From the NCBI RefSeq assembly GCF_002150035.1, contig NZ_NETS01000010.1, positions 1,116,001-1,180,000 on the forward strand: a DNA stretch of 64,000 nt. Direction: 5' to 3'. A model generated the notes under the pieces. It did not search any database. It was given only the letters and a program-made list of their open reading frames with translations, and had not been told where the DNA came from. The position numbers and the translations under genes are program-made. Position 1 is the first letter of the stretch, and each line of letters opens with the position of its first letter. Origin of the DNA: Leptospira venezuelensis. GTDB taxonomy: Bacteria > Spirochaetota > Leptospiria > Leptospirales > Leptospiraceae. Below, in pieces: positions 8,365 through 16,603 of this stretch.

Positions 8365-10241
8365 AGGAATTCAGGTCGGATTTACTCGAAAAAAATTTGG
8401 CCTCACTTCGCAGCTTCGCGCCGGAAGCCTCAGAAAGAATTGGATCTTCCCAGATCAATTTCGAGATCGTTCCTACAAAAACAGAAGATCCTAGTTTAAA
8501 GATCGATAATATTCTTTTGCACAGTTCTATGGATCCTCGTAAAGAAGCAGAAAGGCAGCTTGCAGATCTAAAAAAAGGAGATGAAGAAAGAGCATTTCTA
8601 TTTTTCGGTGCAGGTCTCGGTTATTCCATACAATATGCATTAGGATTTGATAAAATAATTTGCGTGTGGATGGAACCTTTCCCAGAAATTATTAAGGCAG
8701 CGTTTTCACTTTTTGATTTTTCCCCTATGATACTATCAGGGAAGTTAAGGATATTCCTTCCACCATATGAAGAATCTGCATTTTACGAAGGTTTTAAAGG
8801 GATTTCCGGCTATCCTGTAAGTTTTATTCCTCATAGAGGAAGTCTACAATGGAAAAAAGAAGAATACCAAGAACTTCGGTTTTTGGCAGAGACTTTCTTT
8901 CATAAGAAAGATGTAAATACTGCAACATTAACTAGATTTGAAAAAGTCTGGACCGGCAATTTTATCAGAAACCTTCCTGAGCTTGTAGATATGCAGCCCA
9001 TAAAGGAATTATTCGGTTTATGTAAATCTAAAGTGGATGTAGTTGTTTGTGGGGCGGGACCTTCTCTTTATCTTTCCTTACAAGAACTGAAAGAATATAG
9101 AGAAAACTTTATATTGATCGCAGTAGACACTGCACTTCTTATTCTACAAAAATCGGGGATAGATCCGGACCTTGTGTTTAGTGTTGACCCCCAGCCTTTA
9201 AATTCAAAATATTTAGAAGGTTATTCTGGAAAGGCAAAGTTTATATTTGATCCAACTACTTCGTATCATTCATTAAGAATGCCTTATATAGGAAAAAATC
9301 ACTTTCTGACTTCTTCTCCTTTTCCTTGGATCAAACTTTTGGAGAATGCTTCTGAGAACGGATTAGGGGCAGTGGATTTTGGCGGCTCCGTTTCTACAAA
9401 TGCTGCCAGTTTAGCGGAAAAGATGGATGCAAGATCCATTTTACTTTTGGGGCAGGATCTTTCCTTTCCGGGTTCACAGGCTCATTGTAAGGGTGCGATC
9501 TTAGAAGAAAGATTGAACTTTCTAGAATCCAGGACTCAAAGAAGGGAACATCATAATTATAAACAAATGACTGCTTTGCCGCCAAAGTGGATCGAATCTG
9601 CAGAAGGAAAAAAACTCAGGACGAACGAAAAACTTCTAATTTTCAAAAAATGGTTCGAAGAAAGACAAAAAGACCGTCCTTGGGCCAATCTTGGAAAAGA
9701 CGGAGCGAAATTAGAAGGGATCAGGAATATTACGTTTAAAGAATGGTTTAAACAAAATCTTCCGAATACAAAAGAGGTTTCTGGGATTAAAGAGAAGATC
9801 CAGTCACTTCTATCTTCTAAAATCAACGGAAAAAAAGTATCTGCAGAATTGAATAAGATCCGCAACGAGCTAAAAGAATTCGGAATACAAGTCTCTACGG
9901 GAGAAATTATTTCCGAAAAAATATACAGCCTCATCCAAAATGGAGAGAAGGACAAAGAATCAATTCGAAAGGCGCTACATGAGATTTCTGTAATAGACGA
10001 TCGCATAAGTTCTAAAAAAGGACTCACTGAATTCTTAGGGATCAGCTTACAAAGAGTGATCTTGGCAATCACAGAAGGATATGATACGGAACTCACATTA
10101 GAAGAAAAGAAGAACGATAGACTTGCAGTCGCGAAAAAGAGCCTTCTTCTTTATTCTGGATTGAAAAAGAGTGCAGAAATGAACATTGGTTTACTCAATA
10201 GATCCATAATGCGATTTTCTTCTGACAAAATTTCCGATTAA
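8361..10241 (+). CDS. DUF115 / MptE-like (Maf-type) protein
   Basis: A 626-residue cytoplasmic protein with the DUF115 core, seen as VDVVVCGAGPSL (about 225-236) and then FSVDPQ. DUF115 covers archaeal 6-hydroxymethylpterin pyrophosphokinase MptE and the bacterial Maf proteins, motility-associated glycosyltransferases that put nonulosonic acids on flagellin. In a bacterium the Maf role is the more likely one. An N-terminal glycine loop (FFGAGLGYSI) suggests a second Rossmann-like unit, and the last 150 residues are helical and basic. It is translationally coupled to the upstream transpeptidase gene by a 4-base overlap. Possible substrates include periplasmic flagellins, which is inference. 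Confidence 0.82.
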   Translation: MKEFRSDLLEKNLASLRSFAPEASERIGSSQINFEIVPTKTEDPSLKIDNILLHSSMDPRKEAERQLADLKKGDEERAFLFFGAGLGYSIQYALGFDKIICVWMEPFPEIIKAAFSLFDFSPMILSGKLRIFLPPYEESAFYEGFKGISGYPVSFIPHRGSLQWKKEEYQELRFLAETFFHKKDVNTATLTRFEKVWTGNFIRNLPELVDMQPIKELFGLCKSKVDVVVCGAGPSLYLSLQELKEYRENFILIAVDTALLILQKSGIDPDLVFSVDPQPLNSKYLEGYSGKAKFIFDPTTSYHSLRMPYIGKNHFLTSSPFPWIKLLENASENGLGAVDFGGSVSTNAASLAEKMDARSILLLGQDLSFPGSQAHCKGAILEERLNFLESRTQRREHHNYKQMTALPPKWIESAEGKKLRTNEKLLIFKKWFEERQKDRPWANLGKDGAKLEGIRNITFKEWFKQNLPNTKEVSGIKEKIQSLLSSKINGKKVSAELNKIRNELKEFGIQVSTGEIISEKIYSLIQNGEKDKESIRKALHEISVIDDRISSKKGLTEFLGISLQRVILAITEGYDTELTLEEKKNDRLAVAKKSLLLYSGLKKSAEMNIGLLNRSIMRFSSDKISD

Positions 10242-10284
10242 CAAGCGTTCATTTTTTTTAAATTCAATTTTTTCCTCTCTCCCC

Positions 10285-10312
10285 TTGACATTCTCTCTCT
10301 TTTGTAGATAAT
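10285..10312 (+). promoter_or_regulatory. Sigma-70-type promoter for the serine-hydrolase lipoprotein
   Basis: A perfect -35 box (TTGACA, 10285-10290) is followed after 16 bases by GATAAT (10307-10312), five of six matches to the -10 consensus. A CCCC...GGGG hairpin (about 10317-10336) sits in the leader, some 50 bases before the ATG at 10388. Confidence 0.7.
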
Positions 10313-10387
10313 TTGGCCCCAAAGTATATAAGGGGTTCCGCTTGGGATCGTTTGTATATTAAAAATATATAATTGAAGAGAATTAGT

Positions 10388-11596
10388 ATGTATAGGGATT
10401 TTTTCCGATTGAAAGTCGGCGTTTTTGCGCTGTTATTGTGTTTTAATCTTTTGTTATTTAACTGCAAAAAGGAAGAAGCAGATTCGATGGGGCAATTGGG
10501 AGCCATCCAAGCGGCACTTGCATGTAAGACCTTAAACGAATGTTTTGATTCGACTGCATCTCTATCCAAAAGCGGAGCTTCTTTCCAAGTTTTTAAAAAA
10601 GACGGAACAAGAGTGTACTTTAGAGAAAAAGGGGCATTGGGTGCTGATAAGGTCGGACCGATTTTTTCTGCATCAAAATTGGTAACTGCATCCGTAATCA
10701 TGGCGTTCGTGAGCGGGACTTGTGGGTCTTCAGCAAATTCGATGAATTTAAATACTACAACCGGAAATATCTTAGGTTGGACGGGAGTAAAAGGAACTAT
10801 AACCTTAAGGCAACTAATGTCTTTCACTTCAGGATTATATTCGGATAATAGTTCCGATGAAATGGGTAGTTGTGTTTTTACTCTACCTAACGGTGCAAGT
10901 TCTGGAGATAAAAATTTATGTACGGATTTTATCCGAGACAATACACAAACTACTAAACAGCCAGGAGAAGAATTCTACTATAATTCTTATCATATGGCCG
11001 TGGCTCAAAGAATGGCGGAAATAGATTCAGGAAAAAATTGGCAGGACCTTTTTGAAGATTGTATTGCTTCTCCTTTAAGTATTACCGTGGATCCAGGAAC
11101 AGGAAACGGTATCTGGTATGCTGACATTTCTAATAAGAGCGGAGATGGAAGTTTAGCGGGAGCTTATGGGTTATATCTGACTGCAAACGATTATGCGAAG
11201 ATCATGCATATGCTTGCGAATGAAGGGAATTCAGGCGCGATTATATCTGCTTCAAATGTGAATGAAATTTTTAAAGATCAATATGAAGAGGATACTAAGA
11301 TCAAATATTCACAGTTCGCTTTGTTCGGATATTATTGGCATTATGGATTAGGAAATTGGAGATTTTGTTCTCAGCCCAATGATTCGACTGATTGCGATCA
11401 GGACGTAAATAATCACAGTTTTGGAGCTAATGGATTCTATCCTTGGATAGATCGAAATAAAGAGTATTATGCTGTTTTTGGAGTGAACGAATTTAATTCG
11501 AATCCATTTAATATCATCAGTATCCTACAACCGAACTCGGCAGCATTGTTTTTCGGACAAGATGCAAAGAAATATATTCCAGCTCTTTTGGAATAA
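10388..11596 (+). CDS. Serine hydrolase lipoprotein, beta-lactamase / DD-peptidase fold
   Basis: A secreted lipoprotein of the class C beta-lactamase-like superfamily (402 residues). The signal peptide ends in a spirochaetal lipobox (LLLFNC, lipidated C26). The SxxK motif is SASK (S94, K97), and a YYNSYH block about 110 residues later supplies the tyrosine of the second motif. A late HSFGANGFYPW segment stands where the third motif occurs. These features suit esterases, D-aminopeptidases and DD-peptidases as well as beta-lactamases; the substrate is unknown. The ATG at 10388 is preferred over an in-frame TTG at 10373. It has its own strong promoter and a downstream hairpin terminator. Confidence 0.85.
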   Translation: MYRDFFRLKVGVFALLLCFNLLLFNCKKEEADSMGQLGAIQAALACKTLNECFDSTASLSKSGASFQVFKKDGTRVYFREKGALGADKVGPIFSASKLVTASVIMAFVSGTCGSSANSMNLNTTTGNILGWTGVKGTITLRQLMSFTSGLYSDNSSDEMGSCVFTLPNGASSGDKNLCTDFIRDNTQTTKQPGEEFYYNSYHMAVAQRMAEIDSGKNWQDLFEDCIASPLSITVDPGTGNGIWYADISNKSGDGSLAGAYGLYLTANDYAKIMHMLANEGNSGAIISASNVNEIFKDQYEEDTKIKYSQFALFGYYWHYGLGNWRFCSQPNDSTDCDQDVNNHSFGANGFYPWIDRNKEYYAVFGVNEFNSNPFNIISILQPNSAALFFGQDAKKYIPALLE

Positions 11597-11611
11597 AAAA
11601 TTTTGAGAATG

Positions 11612-11634
11612 GCTCCGTGAAACATCGGAGTTTT
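11612..11634 (+). terminator. Rho-independent terminator after the lipoprotein gene
   Basis: The stem GCTCCG/CGGAG(T) encloses an eight-base loop and is followed by TTTT. It begins 16 bases after the stop codon at 11596. Confidence 0.55.
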
Positions 11635-11814
11635 AAAAAGTTGAAAAATTTTCATTCTTTAGAGCTATCATATGTGTATAACCTGTAAATAACCCCGCTC
11701 GAATACACTTTGCTCAGCAAATTTTATATAAATCTCGGTAAAATCCTGCCATATGGCGTCTCATTTCGGAAATAATGTAAAAATTCGCCTTTGAAACTTT
11801 TTTTCATTTTTTAG
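11635..11814. other. Upstream region of phasin-like gene 1
   Basis: About 180 A+T-rich bases between the terminator at 11612 and the promoter at 11815. The only structure I see is the palindrome at 11709-11721, listed separately. No open frame or RNA gene is supported here. Confidence 0.6.
11709..11721. promoter_or_regulatory. Distal TGC-N3-GCA palindrome, candidate operator
   Basis: TTTGC-TCA-GCAAA is a perfect 5-base inverted repeat around three bases, 105 bases upstream of the -35 box of phasin-like gene 1. It shares the TGC-N3-GCA core with the promoter-proximal sites of all three phasin-like genes. Its function as an operator is inference. Confidence 0.4.
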
Positions 11815-11843
11815 TTGACTCAATTTGTGCTACGCACTACAAA
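11815..11843 (+). promoter_or_regulatory. Promoter of phasin-like gene 1
   Basis: TTGACT (11815-11820), a 17-base spacer and TACAAA (11838-11843). The same arrangement, with the same 17-base spacing and a near-identical sequence after the -10 box, occurs at 17409 upstream of the paralogue. Confidence 0.7.
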
Positions 11844-11862
11844 TGGATTGTGCGCCGCACAA
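11827..11862. promoter_or_regulatory. Paired palindromic operators in the phasin-like gene 1 promoter
   Basis: Two inverted repeats with three-base centres flank the -10 box. GTGC-TAC-GCAC (11827-11837) lies in the spacer. TTGTGC-GCC-GCACAA (11848-11862, perfect) covers the expected transcription start. A repressor bound here would block initiation. The form resembles the TGC-rich PhaR sites described for polyhydroxyalkanoate genes, so a PhaR-like regulator is a reasonable guess. Confidence 0.55.
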
Positions 11863-11883
11863 CGGTGTGCCAAGGAGCTAAAA

Positions 11884-12264
11884 ATGGAAAAACAAATTCT
11901 AGATGTACTGAACGCAGGTCTTGGTTTGGTTAAAAGTGGACAAGAAGGTCTGGATAAAGCGAAAGCAGAATTTACTAAGAGTTTTCAAGAACTCGCAGCT
12001 AAAGGCGCTTCCGACAATTCAGAAGCATCTGTTCGTGTTCGTGAGTTCGTAGACAAATTCTTAAACGAAGCAAAAGAATTATCTACTGCTGCTACTAAAA
12101 CCTACGAAGATTCTCGCGCTAAGGCTCTTGAAGTTTATAACCAGATTGCAGAAGAAGCTAAGAAATTAGTTCCTGCTGAACAAATCGAAGCTATCAAGGC
12201 AAAATTTAGCGAAGTTACGGAGACAGTTAAAAAAACCGCTGCTCCAACTAAAAAAACTGCTTAA
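11884..12264 (+). CDS. Phasin-like coiled-coil protein (copy 1)
   Basis: A small acidic-to-neutral helical protein (126 residues) resembling phasin-related proteins, which coat polyhydroxyalkanoate granules. It begins MEKQILDVLNAGLGLVKSGQ, contains long amphipathic helices, and ends in a Lys/Ala/Pro tail (TVKKTAAPTKKTA) like histone-H1-style phasin tails. The ATG at 11884 has a good ribosome site (AAGGAG, seven bases upstream); an in-frame TTG at 11815 is in fact the -35 box. Its paralogue at 17484 is similar over the whole length and a shorter relative lies at 46737. Whether this organism makes such granules cannot be judged here; a general chaperone or granule role is possible. Confidence 0.8.
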   Translation: MEKQILDVLNAGLGLVKSGQEGLDKAKAEFTKSFQELAAKGASDNSEASVRVREFVDKFLNEAKELSTAATKTYEDSRAKALEVYNQIAEEAKKLVPAEQIEAIKAKFSEVTETVKKTAAPTKKTA

Positions 12265-12287
12265 TATAAGCCTTTTGAACCTCCATA

Positions 12288-12320
12288 TCGGCGGGGGATT
12301 CCTCCCGCCGAAAATTTTTT
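12288..12320 (+). terminator. Strong rho-independent terminator after phasin-like gene 1
   Basis: A perfect 8-base G+C stem (TCGGCGGG / CCCGCCGA) with an eight-base loop, followed by AAAATTTTTT. It starts 24 bases after the stop codon. Confidence 0.85.
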
Positions 12321-12356
12321 CCTCTTCTCTCAGTTTTGAATCCGATTAAGTTCCTA

Positions 12357-12836
12357 ATGACTAAAATTACATCAGTATATGTAATTCTCTTTCTCCTTTT
12401 CATTGTAGATTGCCGCATGAGTGGTTCCGGCGAAGAAGAAAGAAGGTTTATACATTCTTTTCGGAAAGAAGTGTATCTCGGAAATGCATTAAACGCGGAA
12501 AAAATGATCTGCGAACATGTGCTTTTCAGCCCTGAGCGCAAGAAAGTAGAAAAAATGTTTTCTCGCATAAACCAAGTTGGCGCAAGGGCGAACATTGTAC
12601 ACGAAAGTACAACGTGGAAGTTTTCGGAATTTAACGGAATCGATATTAACTTTTTAGTATTGGATGCGGTTCGAAGAAAGAAAGACTATTATAGAGAGCA
12701 AGTTATTGCAGGTAAGTTGGAAGGAAAACTTTGCATTTTTGGCTATACCATGTATAAAGATAATAATTTAAAAAAGGGCCTAGGAGAAATGAAAGATAGT
12801 ATGGGGCAACCTTTTGACATTGAGTTTGAAGAATAA
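12357..12836 (+). CDS. Small putative lipoprotein
   Basis: A 159-residue exported protein of unknown family. The ATG at 12357 gives a short signal peptide (ITSVYVILFLLFIVDC) with a candidate lipidated C19; Asp before the Cys is unusual even for the permissive spirochaetal lipobox, so lipidation is uncertain. The mature part is charged and has one further Cys near the middle (MICEHV) and one late (KLCIFGY). A TTG at 12336 would add seven residues. It lies between the phasin-like terminator and a convergent aminotransferase gene. Confidence 0.7.
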   Translation: MTKITSVYVILFLLFIVDCRMSGSGEEERRFIHSFRKEVYLGNALNAEKMICEHVLFSPERKKVEKMFSRINQVGARANIVHESTTWKFSEFNGIDINFLVLDAVRRKKDYYREQVIAGKLEGKLCIFGYTMYKDNNLKKGLGEMKDSMGQPFDIEFEE

Positions 12837-12840
12837 AAAG

Positions 12841-12862
12841 AAGGTATATTCCTACATACCTT
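12841..12862. terminator. Candidate shared terminator between convergent genes
   Basis: AAGGTAT and ATACCTT form a perfect 7-base stem with an eight-base loop, with A-rich sequence on the left and TTTAT on the right. It overlaps the last codons of the aminotransferase gene on the minus strand and follows the lipoprotein stop by five bases. Confidence 0.45.
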
Positions 12863-14072
12863 TATAAACCTGAAATAATCTCCTAATTCCTTCTTCTGTT
12901 TCTTCCTCAGATGCTTTTGAAAAATTCCATCTTAAATGATTTCTTTCCGGCTTACCAACGAAGAAGGAAGATCCTGGAACCGCTGCCAGCCCCGCCTCCA
13001 AACATTTTTGGAAAAGGAGATCGGTATTGATCTCTCGTGGGAATTCCAACCAATAGAATAGCCCACCCTTAGAAATTTGTAATGGAATCGAGTCTCCAAA
13101 ATTATTTTTAAAACAATCAAACGTATGATTTGCTTTCTTGTGATAAACACTTCGGATCAAGGAAAGATGTTCTTCGTATTTTGGAGAAGATACAAATCCG
13201 TATACTAATTCCTGATTCAAAGTTGGAGAATGTAAATCCATCGATTGTTTTTGTACAATCAGATCTTTTAGGATCTTTTTTGGTGCCTTGATCCATCCTA
13301 CTCGCAGTGCAGGTGCAAGTGTTTTGGAGAATGTTCCGATAGAGATGGTGTGTTCCGGACCTAACTCACATAAAGAAACCGGAAGATCTTTTTCGAAGTA
13401 TAATTCTCTGTAAGCAGTATCTTCTAAGATAGGAACTCCATTCTCCAGGAGTAATTTAGAAACAGAATTTCGAACCGCCAAAGAATAAGAATAGGAAGAC
13501 GGATTTTGAAAATCAGGAATACAATAAAAGAATTTTGGCTTTTCGGAAGAAGTTTCCAGCGAGTACTTTAATTCTTCGATGTCCGGACCTTCTTCTGTAT
13601 AATTAATCCCAATAAAAGAAGGTGCATAAGAAGAAAACACTTGGATTACGCCTAAATAGCTCGGCCTTTCTAAGAGGATCGGTGAACCTTCTTCTATAAA
13701 GTATCTACTGAGTAGATCCAATGCCTGTTGAGATCCTGAGGTTAAAAGAATTTCATCTGCAGAAGAACCTGAGTAATATCGATCCGCAATCCAGGCGCGT
13801 AAGTCGGAATGTCCCTGTGTGTCTGCGTATTGAAATAGTTTTGGGCCTTTTTTGGAAATAGAAGTTTCGAAAATACTTTTTAGATCTTCAATTGGGAACA
13901 AAGAATCATCGGGAAGTCCGCCTGCGAATGAGATCATTCCAGGTGTATCGATCACCTTTAAAATATCTCTCGTCACCGATGCAGGAGTTCTTGCAGTCCT
14001 TGCAGAAGGTCTGAAAATTTCGGATCTATTTTCTAGAATTAACTTGCCCATCTTCTTATTTCGTTTATACAT
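12852..14072 (-). CDS. PLP-dependent aminotransferase, fold type I
   Basis: A class I/II aminotransferase of the 2-aminoadipate / MocR-catalytic-domain group (406 residues). Visible blocks are SFAGGLPDDSLFP (substrate region), LLTSGSQQALDLLSRY (cofactor loop), PDFQNPSSYS (cofactor ring) and the Schiff-base lysine in SIGTFSKTLAPALRVGW. The amino acid it uses is not evident. It is transcribed away from the MocR-type regulator at 14111, only 38 bases separating the two starts, which suggests that regulator controls it. ATG at 14072 is used; ATG at 14051 is equally possible, since neither has a clear ribosome site. Confidence 0.87.
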   Translation of the reverse strand: MYKRNKKMGKLILENRSEIFRPSARTARTPASVTRDILKVIDTPGMISFAGGLPDDSLFPIEDLKSIFETSISKKGPKLFQYADTQGHSDLRAWIADRYYSGSSADEILLTSGSQQALDLLSRYFIEEGSPILLERPSYLGVIQVFSSYAPSFIGINYTEEGPDIEELKYSLETSSEKPKFFYCIPDFQNPSSYSYSLAVRNSVSKLLLENGVPILEDTAYRELYFEKDLPVSLCELGPEHTISIGTFSKTLAPALRVGWIKAPKKILKDLIVQKQSMDLHSPTLNQELVYGFVSSPKYEEHLSLIRSVYHKKANHTFDCFKNNFGDSIPLQISKGGLFYWLEFPREINTDLLFQKCLEAGLAAVPGSSFFVGKPERNHLRWNFSKASEEETEEGIRRLFQVYKGM

Positions 14073-14084
14073 TAAATTGAGATA

Positions 14085-14123
14085 ACCATACAGATACAGA
14101 AACTGTTTTTATGACCAATACAG
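14085..14123. promoter_or_regulatory. Candidate MocR operator in the divergent intergenic region
   Basis: ATACAG occurs three times: tandemly at 14088-14093 and 14094-14099, and again at 14118-14123 just inside the regulator gene. The outer copies lie in the longer direct repeat ACCATACAGAT / ACCAATACAGAT. An inverted repeat ACAG-AAA-CTGT (14096-14106) overlaps the middle copy. MocR/PdxR proteins typically bind direct repeats between divergent genes; its use here is inferred. Confidence 0.5.
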
Positions 14124-15535
14124 ATCGACTCATTACTAAGTATTCTAAGATCGCAAATTCTTTGATAGGAAGGATAGAATCTGGGGAATTTCCTCCTGGT
14201 TCCAAATTACCATCTCTTAGAAAGATTTGTTTATTCGAAGAATGTAATCTTTCTACTGCTGTGGAGGCTTTTGGTATTCTTCAAGAAAGAGGCTTTATTA
14301 GCGGGAGGGAAAGGTCCGGTTATTTCGTCCTTCCTCGACCTGAACTGTATCCGAAATTCAAATTGGAAAAACCTGTAAGAGTTCCAAATCCATCCGTTCC
14401 GGAGGAGGTGAGTTCTCTTATGTCAGAACTTGCCGATCCAGGATTTATTCCTTTTGGAGCAGCAGTTCCTGATCCTCAGTTTTTACCCTATTCTTCTTTG
14501 CAAAAAGCATATAAGAAATCCCTAAAGGACTCTCAGGTTTATAAATATTCGGATGCAGCTGGAATTTTGGAACTTAGGAAAAAGATCGCAATTCGTTCTT
14601 CCGGTAAGGAAAGAAGGATCCATCCCGATGAAGTGTTCATTACTTTGGGTTGTTCAGAAGCGGCATTCTTAGCCTTGAGTCTTTCCTTAAAACCTGGTGA
14701 TAAGGTCGCAGTAGAGAGTCCTCTTCATTTTGTTTTGTATCAAATTCTTTCTGAATTAAAATTAAAAGCGATCGAGATACCAACGGATCCTTTTACTGGT
14801 TTGGATCTTCAATCTTATATTTCCGTAATAAAGAAAGAATCTCCTAAGTATTTGATCACCGTTCCAACTTTTTCGAACCCAACTGGAAGTCTTATGCCTC
14901 TGGAGTCTAAAAAGGAACTTCTCAAAGTTTCCTCTAAGTATGGTGTAAAAATTCTTGAGGACGATATTTATGGCGACTTGCAGCATAACGGAGAGATTCG
15001 TCCTTCTTCCCTTTTGTCTTTAGATATGGAAGGGATTGTGACTCATGTCTCTTCTCTTTCTAAATCCGTAAATCCGGGACTTAGGATTGGTTGGATGATC
15101 GGCGATAAGAACAAAGTGGAGAATGCAAAACGTCTTCGTTTAGCAGAATCAATCTCTTTGCCTGCCATTCCTCAACTTGCTTCTTCTTATTTTATGGGAT
15201 CACTTGCTCATGAAAGACATTTGAGAGAATTTAGACGAAGGTTGGGCGGTTTGGTACTTTCTTATACGGATTCTTTTTTGGAATATTTTCCGAAGGGAAC
15301 CAAGATCGCTATTCCGAAAGGAGGTTTTCTTCTTTGGATAGAACTTCCTAAGGGAAAAGATTCTAGAATTCTGAGATTTCAAGCCGCAAAGAAGAAGATT
15401 AGTTTAGTTCCAGGAAATCTTTTCTCTCTTTCCGGTAAGTATGTGAATAATTTCAGAATTAATGCAGGAGTACTGATGGGACCTAAGGTGATCTCTGCCA
15501 TCCAGGCTCTCGGAAAAATTGCAAAAGAAATTTAG
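14111..15535 (+). CDS. MocR-type regulator: GntR winged helix plus aminotransferase domain
   Basis: A 474-residue fusion of a GntR DNA-binding domain (about 1-75; GEFPPGSKLPSLRKIC and RGFISGRERSGYFV are typical) with a fold-type I aminotransferase domain (about 100-474). The PLP lysine is in HVSSLSKSVNPGLRIGW and the aspartate-tyrosine block is LEDDIYGDLQ. MocR proteins use the aminotransferase domain as a PLP or amino-acid sensor, as in PdxR and GabR. The target is probably the divergent aminotransferase gene and possibly its own gene. DUF2804 and PPK2 genes follow closely on the same strand, so these may form one transcript. Confidence 0.9.
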   Translation: MTNTDRLITKYSKIANSLIGRIESGEFPPGSKLPSLRKICLFEECNLSTAVEAFGILQERGFISGRERSGYFVLPRPELYPKFKLEKPVRVPNPSVPEEVSSLMSELADPGFIPFGAAVPDPQFLPYSSLQKAYKKSLKDSQVYKYSDAAGILELRKKIAIRSSGKERRIHPDEVFITLGCSEAAFLALSLSLKPGDKVAVESPLHFVLYQILSELKLKAIEIPTDPFTGLDLQSYISVIKKESPKYLITVPTFSNPTGSLMPLESKKELLKVSSKYGVKILEDDIYGDLQHNGEIRPSSLLSLDMEGIVTHVSSLSKSVNPGLRIGWMIGDKNKVENAKRLRLAESISLPAIPQLASSYFMGSLAHERHLREFRRRLGGLVLSYTDSFLEYFPKGTKIAIPKGGFLLWIELPKGKDSRILRFQAAKKKISLVPGNLFSLSGKYVNNFRINAGVLMGPKVISAIQALGKIAKEI

Positions 15536-15577
15536 ATTGTGGGTCCGTACATGCTTCCTGTATTGTCCTTTGATAGC

Positions 15578-16597
15578 ATGAATTTAGAAACAGAAATCCA
15601 ACAACCTACCATTTTATGTGATCCTTCCGGTAAAGTGAATCGGAATGCGATCGGCTGGTCCAAAACTCCCTTACATAGATGTAATGTAAAAGGACATTGG
15701 CTTCGTAAGAAAAAATGGAATTACTGGTGTTTTTATGATCAAAACTTTTTGGCTTCCTTCACTGTTTCGGATATCGATTATGCGGGAGTGATCTTTTGTT
15801 ATTGGTTGGATAGAAGGACTGGAGAGTTCCAAGAGGCAACTGTAATCACACCATTTGGAAAAGGCACTTTACTCGGACAAACTGTTTCCAGCACTGCTCG
15901 ATACGAAGGAAAGGAAGGATTTTTAGATTTCCAAATCGATGAGAATGGAAATTACAAGATCAAGGTGGATTTTCTTAAAGGAACTAACAAGTCCATACAA
16001 GCAGATCTTACATTAGAAGTCCCTAATCAATGGGAAAGTTTGAATGTTGTAGTTCCTTGGAATAAAAATCGTTTTCAATTCACCCACAAATTATTCGGAT
16101 TAGGAGCAAAAGGAAAAGTCACAACTGCTTCTAAATCATACGAATTCAATCCTAAGGATTCATTTGGAGTTCTAGATTATGGAAGGGGAGTGTGGCCTTA
16201 TTTCAGCAAATGGAATTGGGCATCCATGTCTTATCGTCCAGGCAATAATGAAGTTTATGGAATGAATCTCGGTGGTGGTTGGACAGACGGAACTGGAACC
16301 ACTGAAAATGCTCTTCTGATTAATGGTAGAATTTATAAAATTCCTTCCGTGATTGCTTTTGAGTTCGATAAAAAAGATCCTAAAAAACCTTGGATGATCT
16401 ATTCCAAGGAAAGTAAGGCAGTCGAGCTTGTATTTACTCCTGATTTTCACAGAAAGGCTTATTCCAATATGGGATTAATTGCTTCTAAAGTAAATCAGAT
16501 GATCGGAAGTTTTGACGGCGTATTCCGTATCGGCAAAAGTGAATTTAGGATTGAAAGTGGGCAAGGCTGGGCAGAGGATCATATCGCTCGCTGGTAG
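15578..16597 (+). CDS. DUF2804 family protein
   Basis: About 340 residues matching the DUF2804 family: an N-terminal ILCDPSGKVNRNAIGW block, then LHRCNVKGHW, and the central FGVLDYGRGVWPYFSKWNWAS signature, ending in a beta-rich GWAEDHIARW. No biochemical role is established for this family. There is no signal peptide. The start is uncertain: GTG 15539, ATG 15551 and ATG 15578 are all in frame; 15578 places the conserved block at the usual distance from the N-terminus. It lies a few bases after the MocR gene, and PPK2 starts 6 bases after its stop, so the three look like an operon. Confidence 0.85.
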   Translation: MNLETEIQQPTILCDPSGKVNRNAIGWSKTPLHRCNVKGHWLRKKKWNYWCFYDQNFLASFTVSDIDYAGVIFCYWLDRRTGEFQEATVITPFGKGTLLGQTVSSTARYEGKEGFLDFQIDENGNYKIKVDFLKGTNKSIQADLTLEVPNQWESLNVVVPWNKNRFQFTHKLFGLGAKGKVTTASKSYEFNPKDSFGVLDYGRGVWPYFSKWNWASMSYRPGNNEVYGMNLGGGWTDGTGTTENALLINGRIYKIPSVIAFEFDKKDPKKPWMIYSKESKAVELVFTPDFHRKAYSNMGLIASKVNQMIGSFDGVFRIGKSEFRIESGQGWAEDHIARW

Positions 16598-16603
16598 GTC
16601 AGA

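Noticed and set aside
9557..10096. A 179-codon minus-strand frame inside the DUF115 gene
   Set aside because: Shadow of a well-supported gene; Ser/Phe-rich composition typical of antisense frames.
11815..11883. N-terminal extension of phasin-like copy 1 from TTG 11815 (and of copy 2 from TTG 17409)
   Set aside because: The TTG is the -35 box; the ATGs at 11884 and 17484 have excellent ribosome sites and aligned protein starts.
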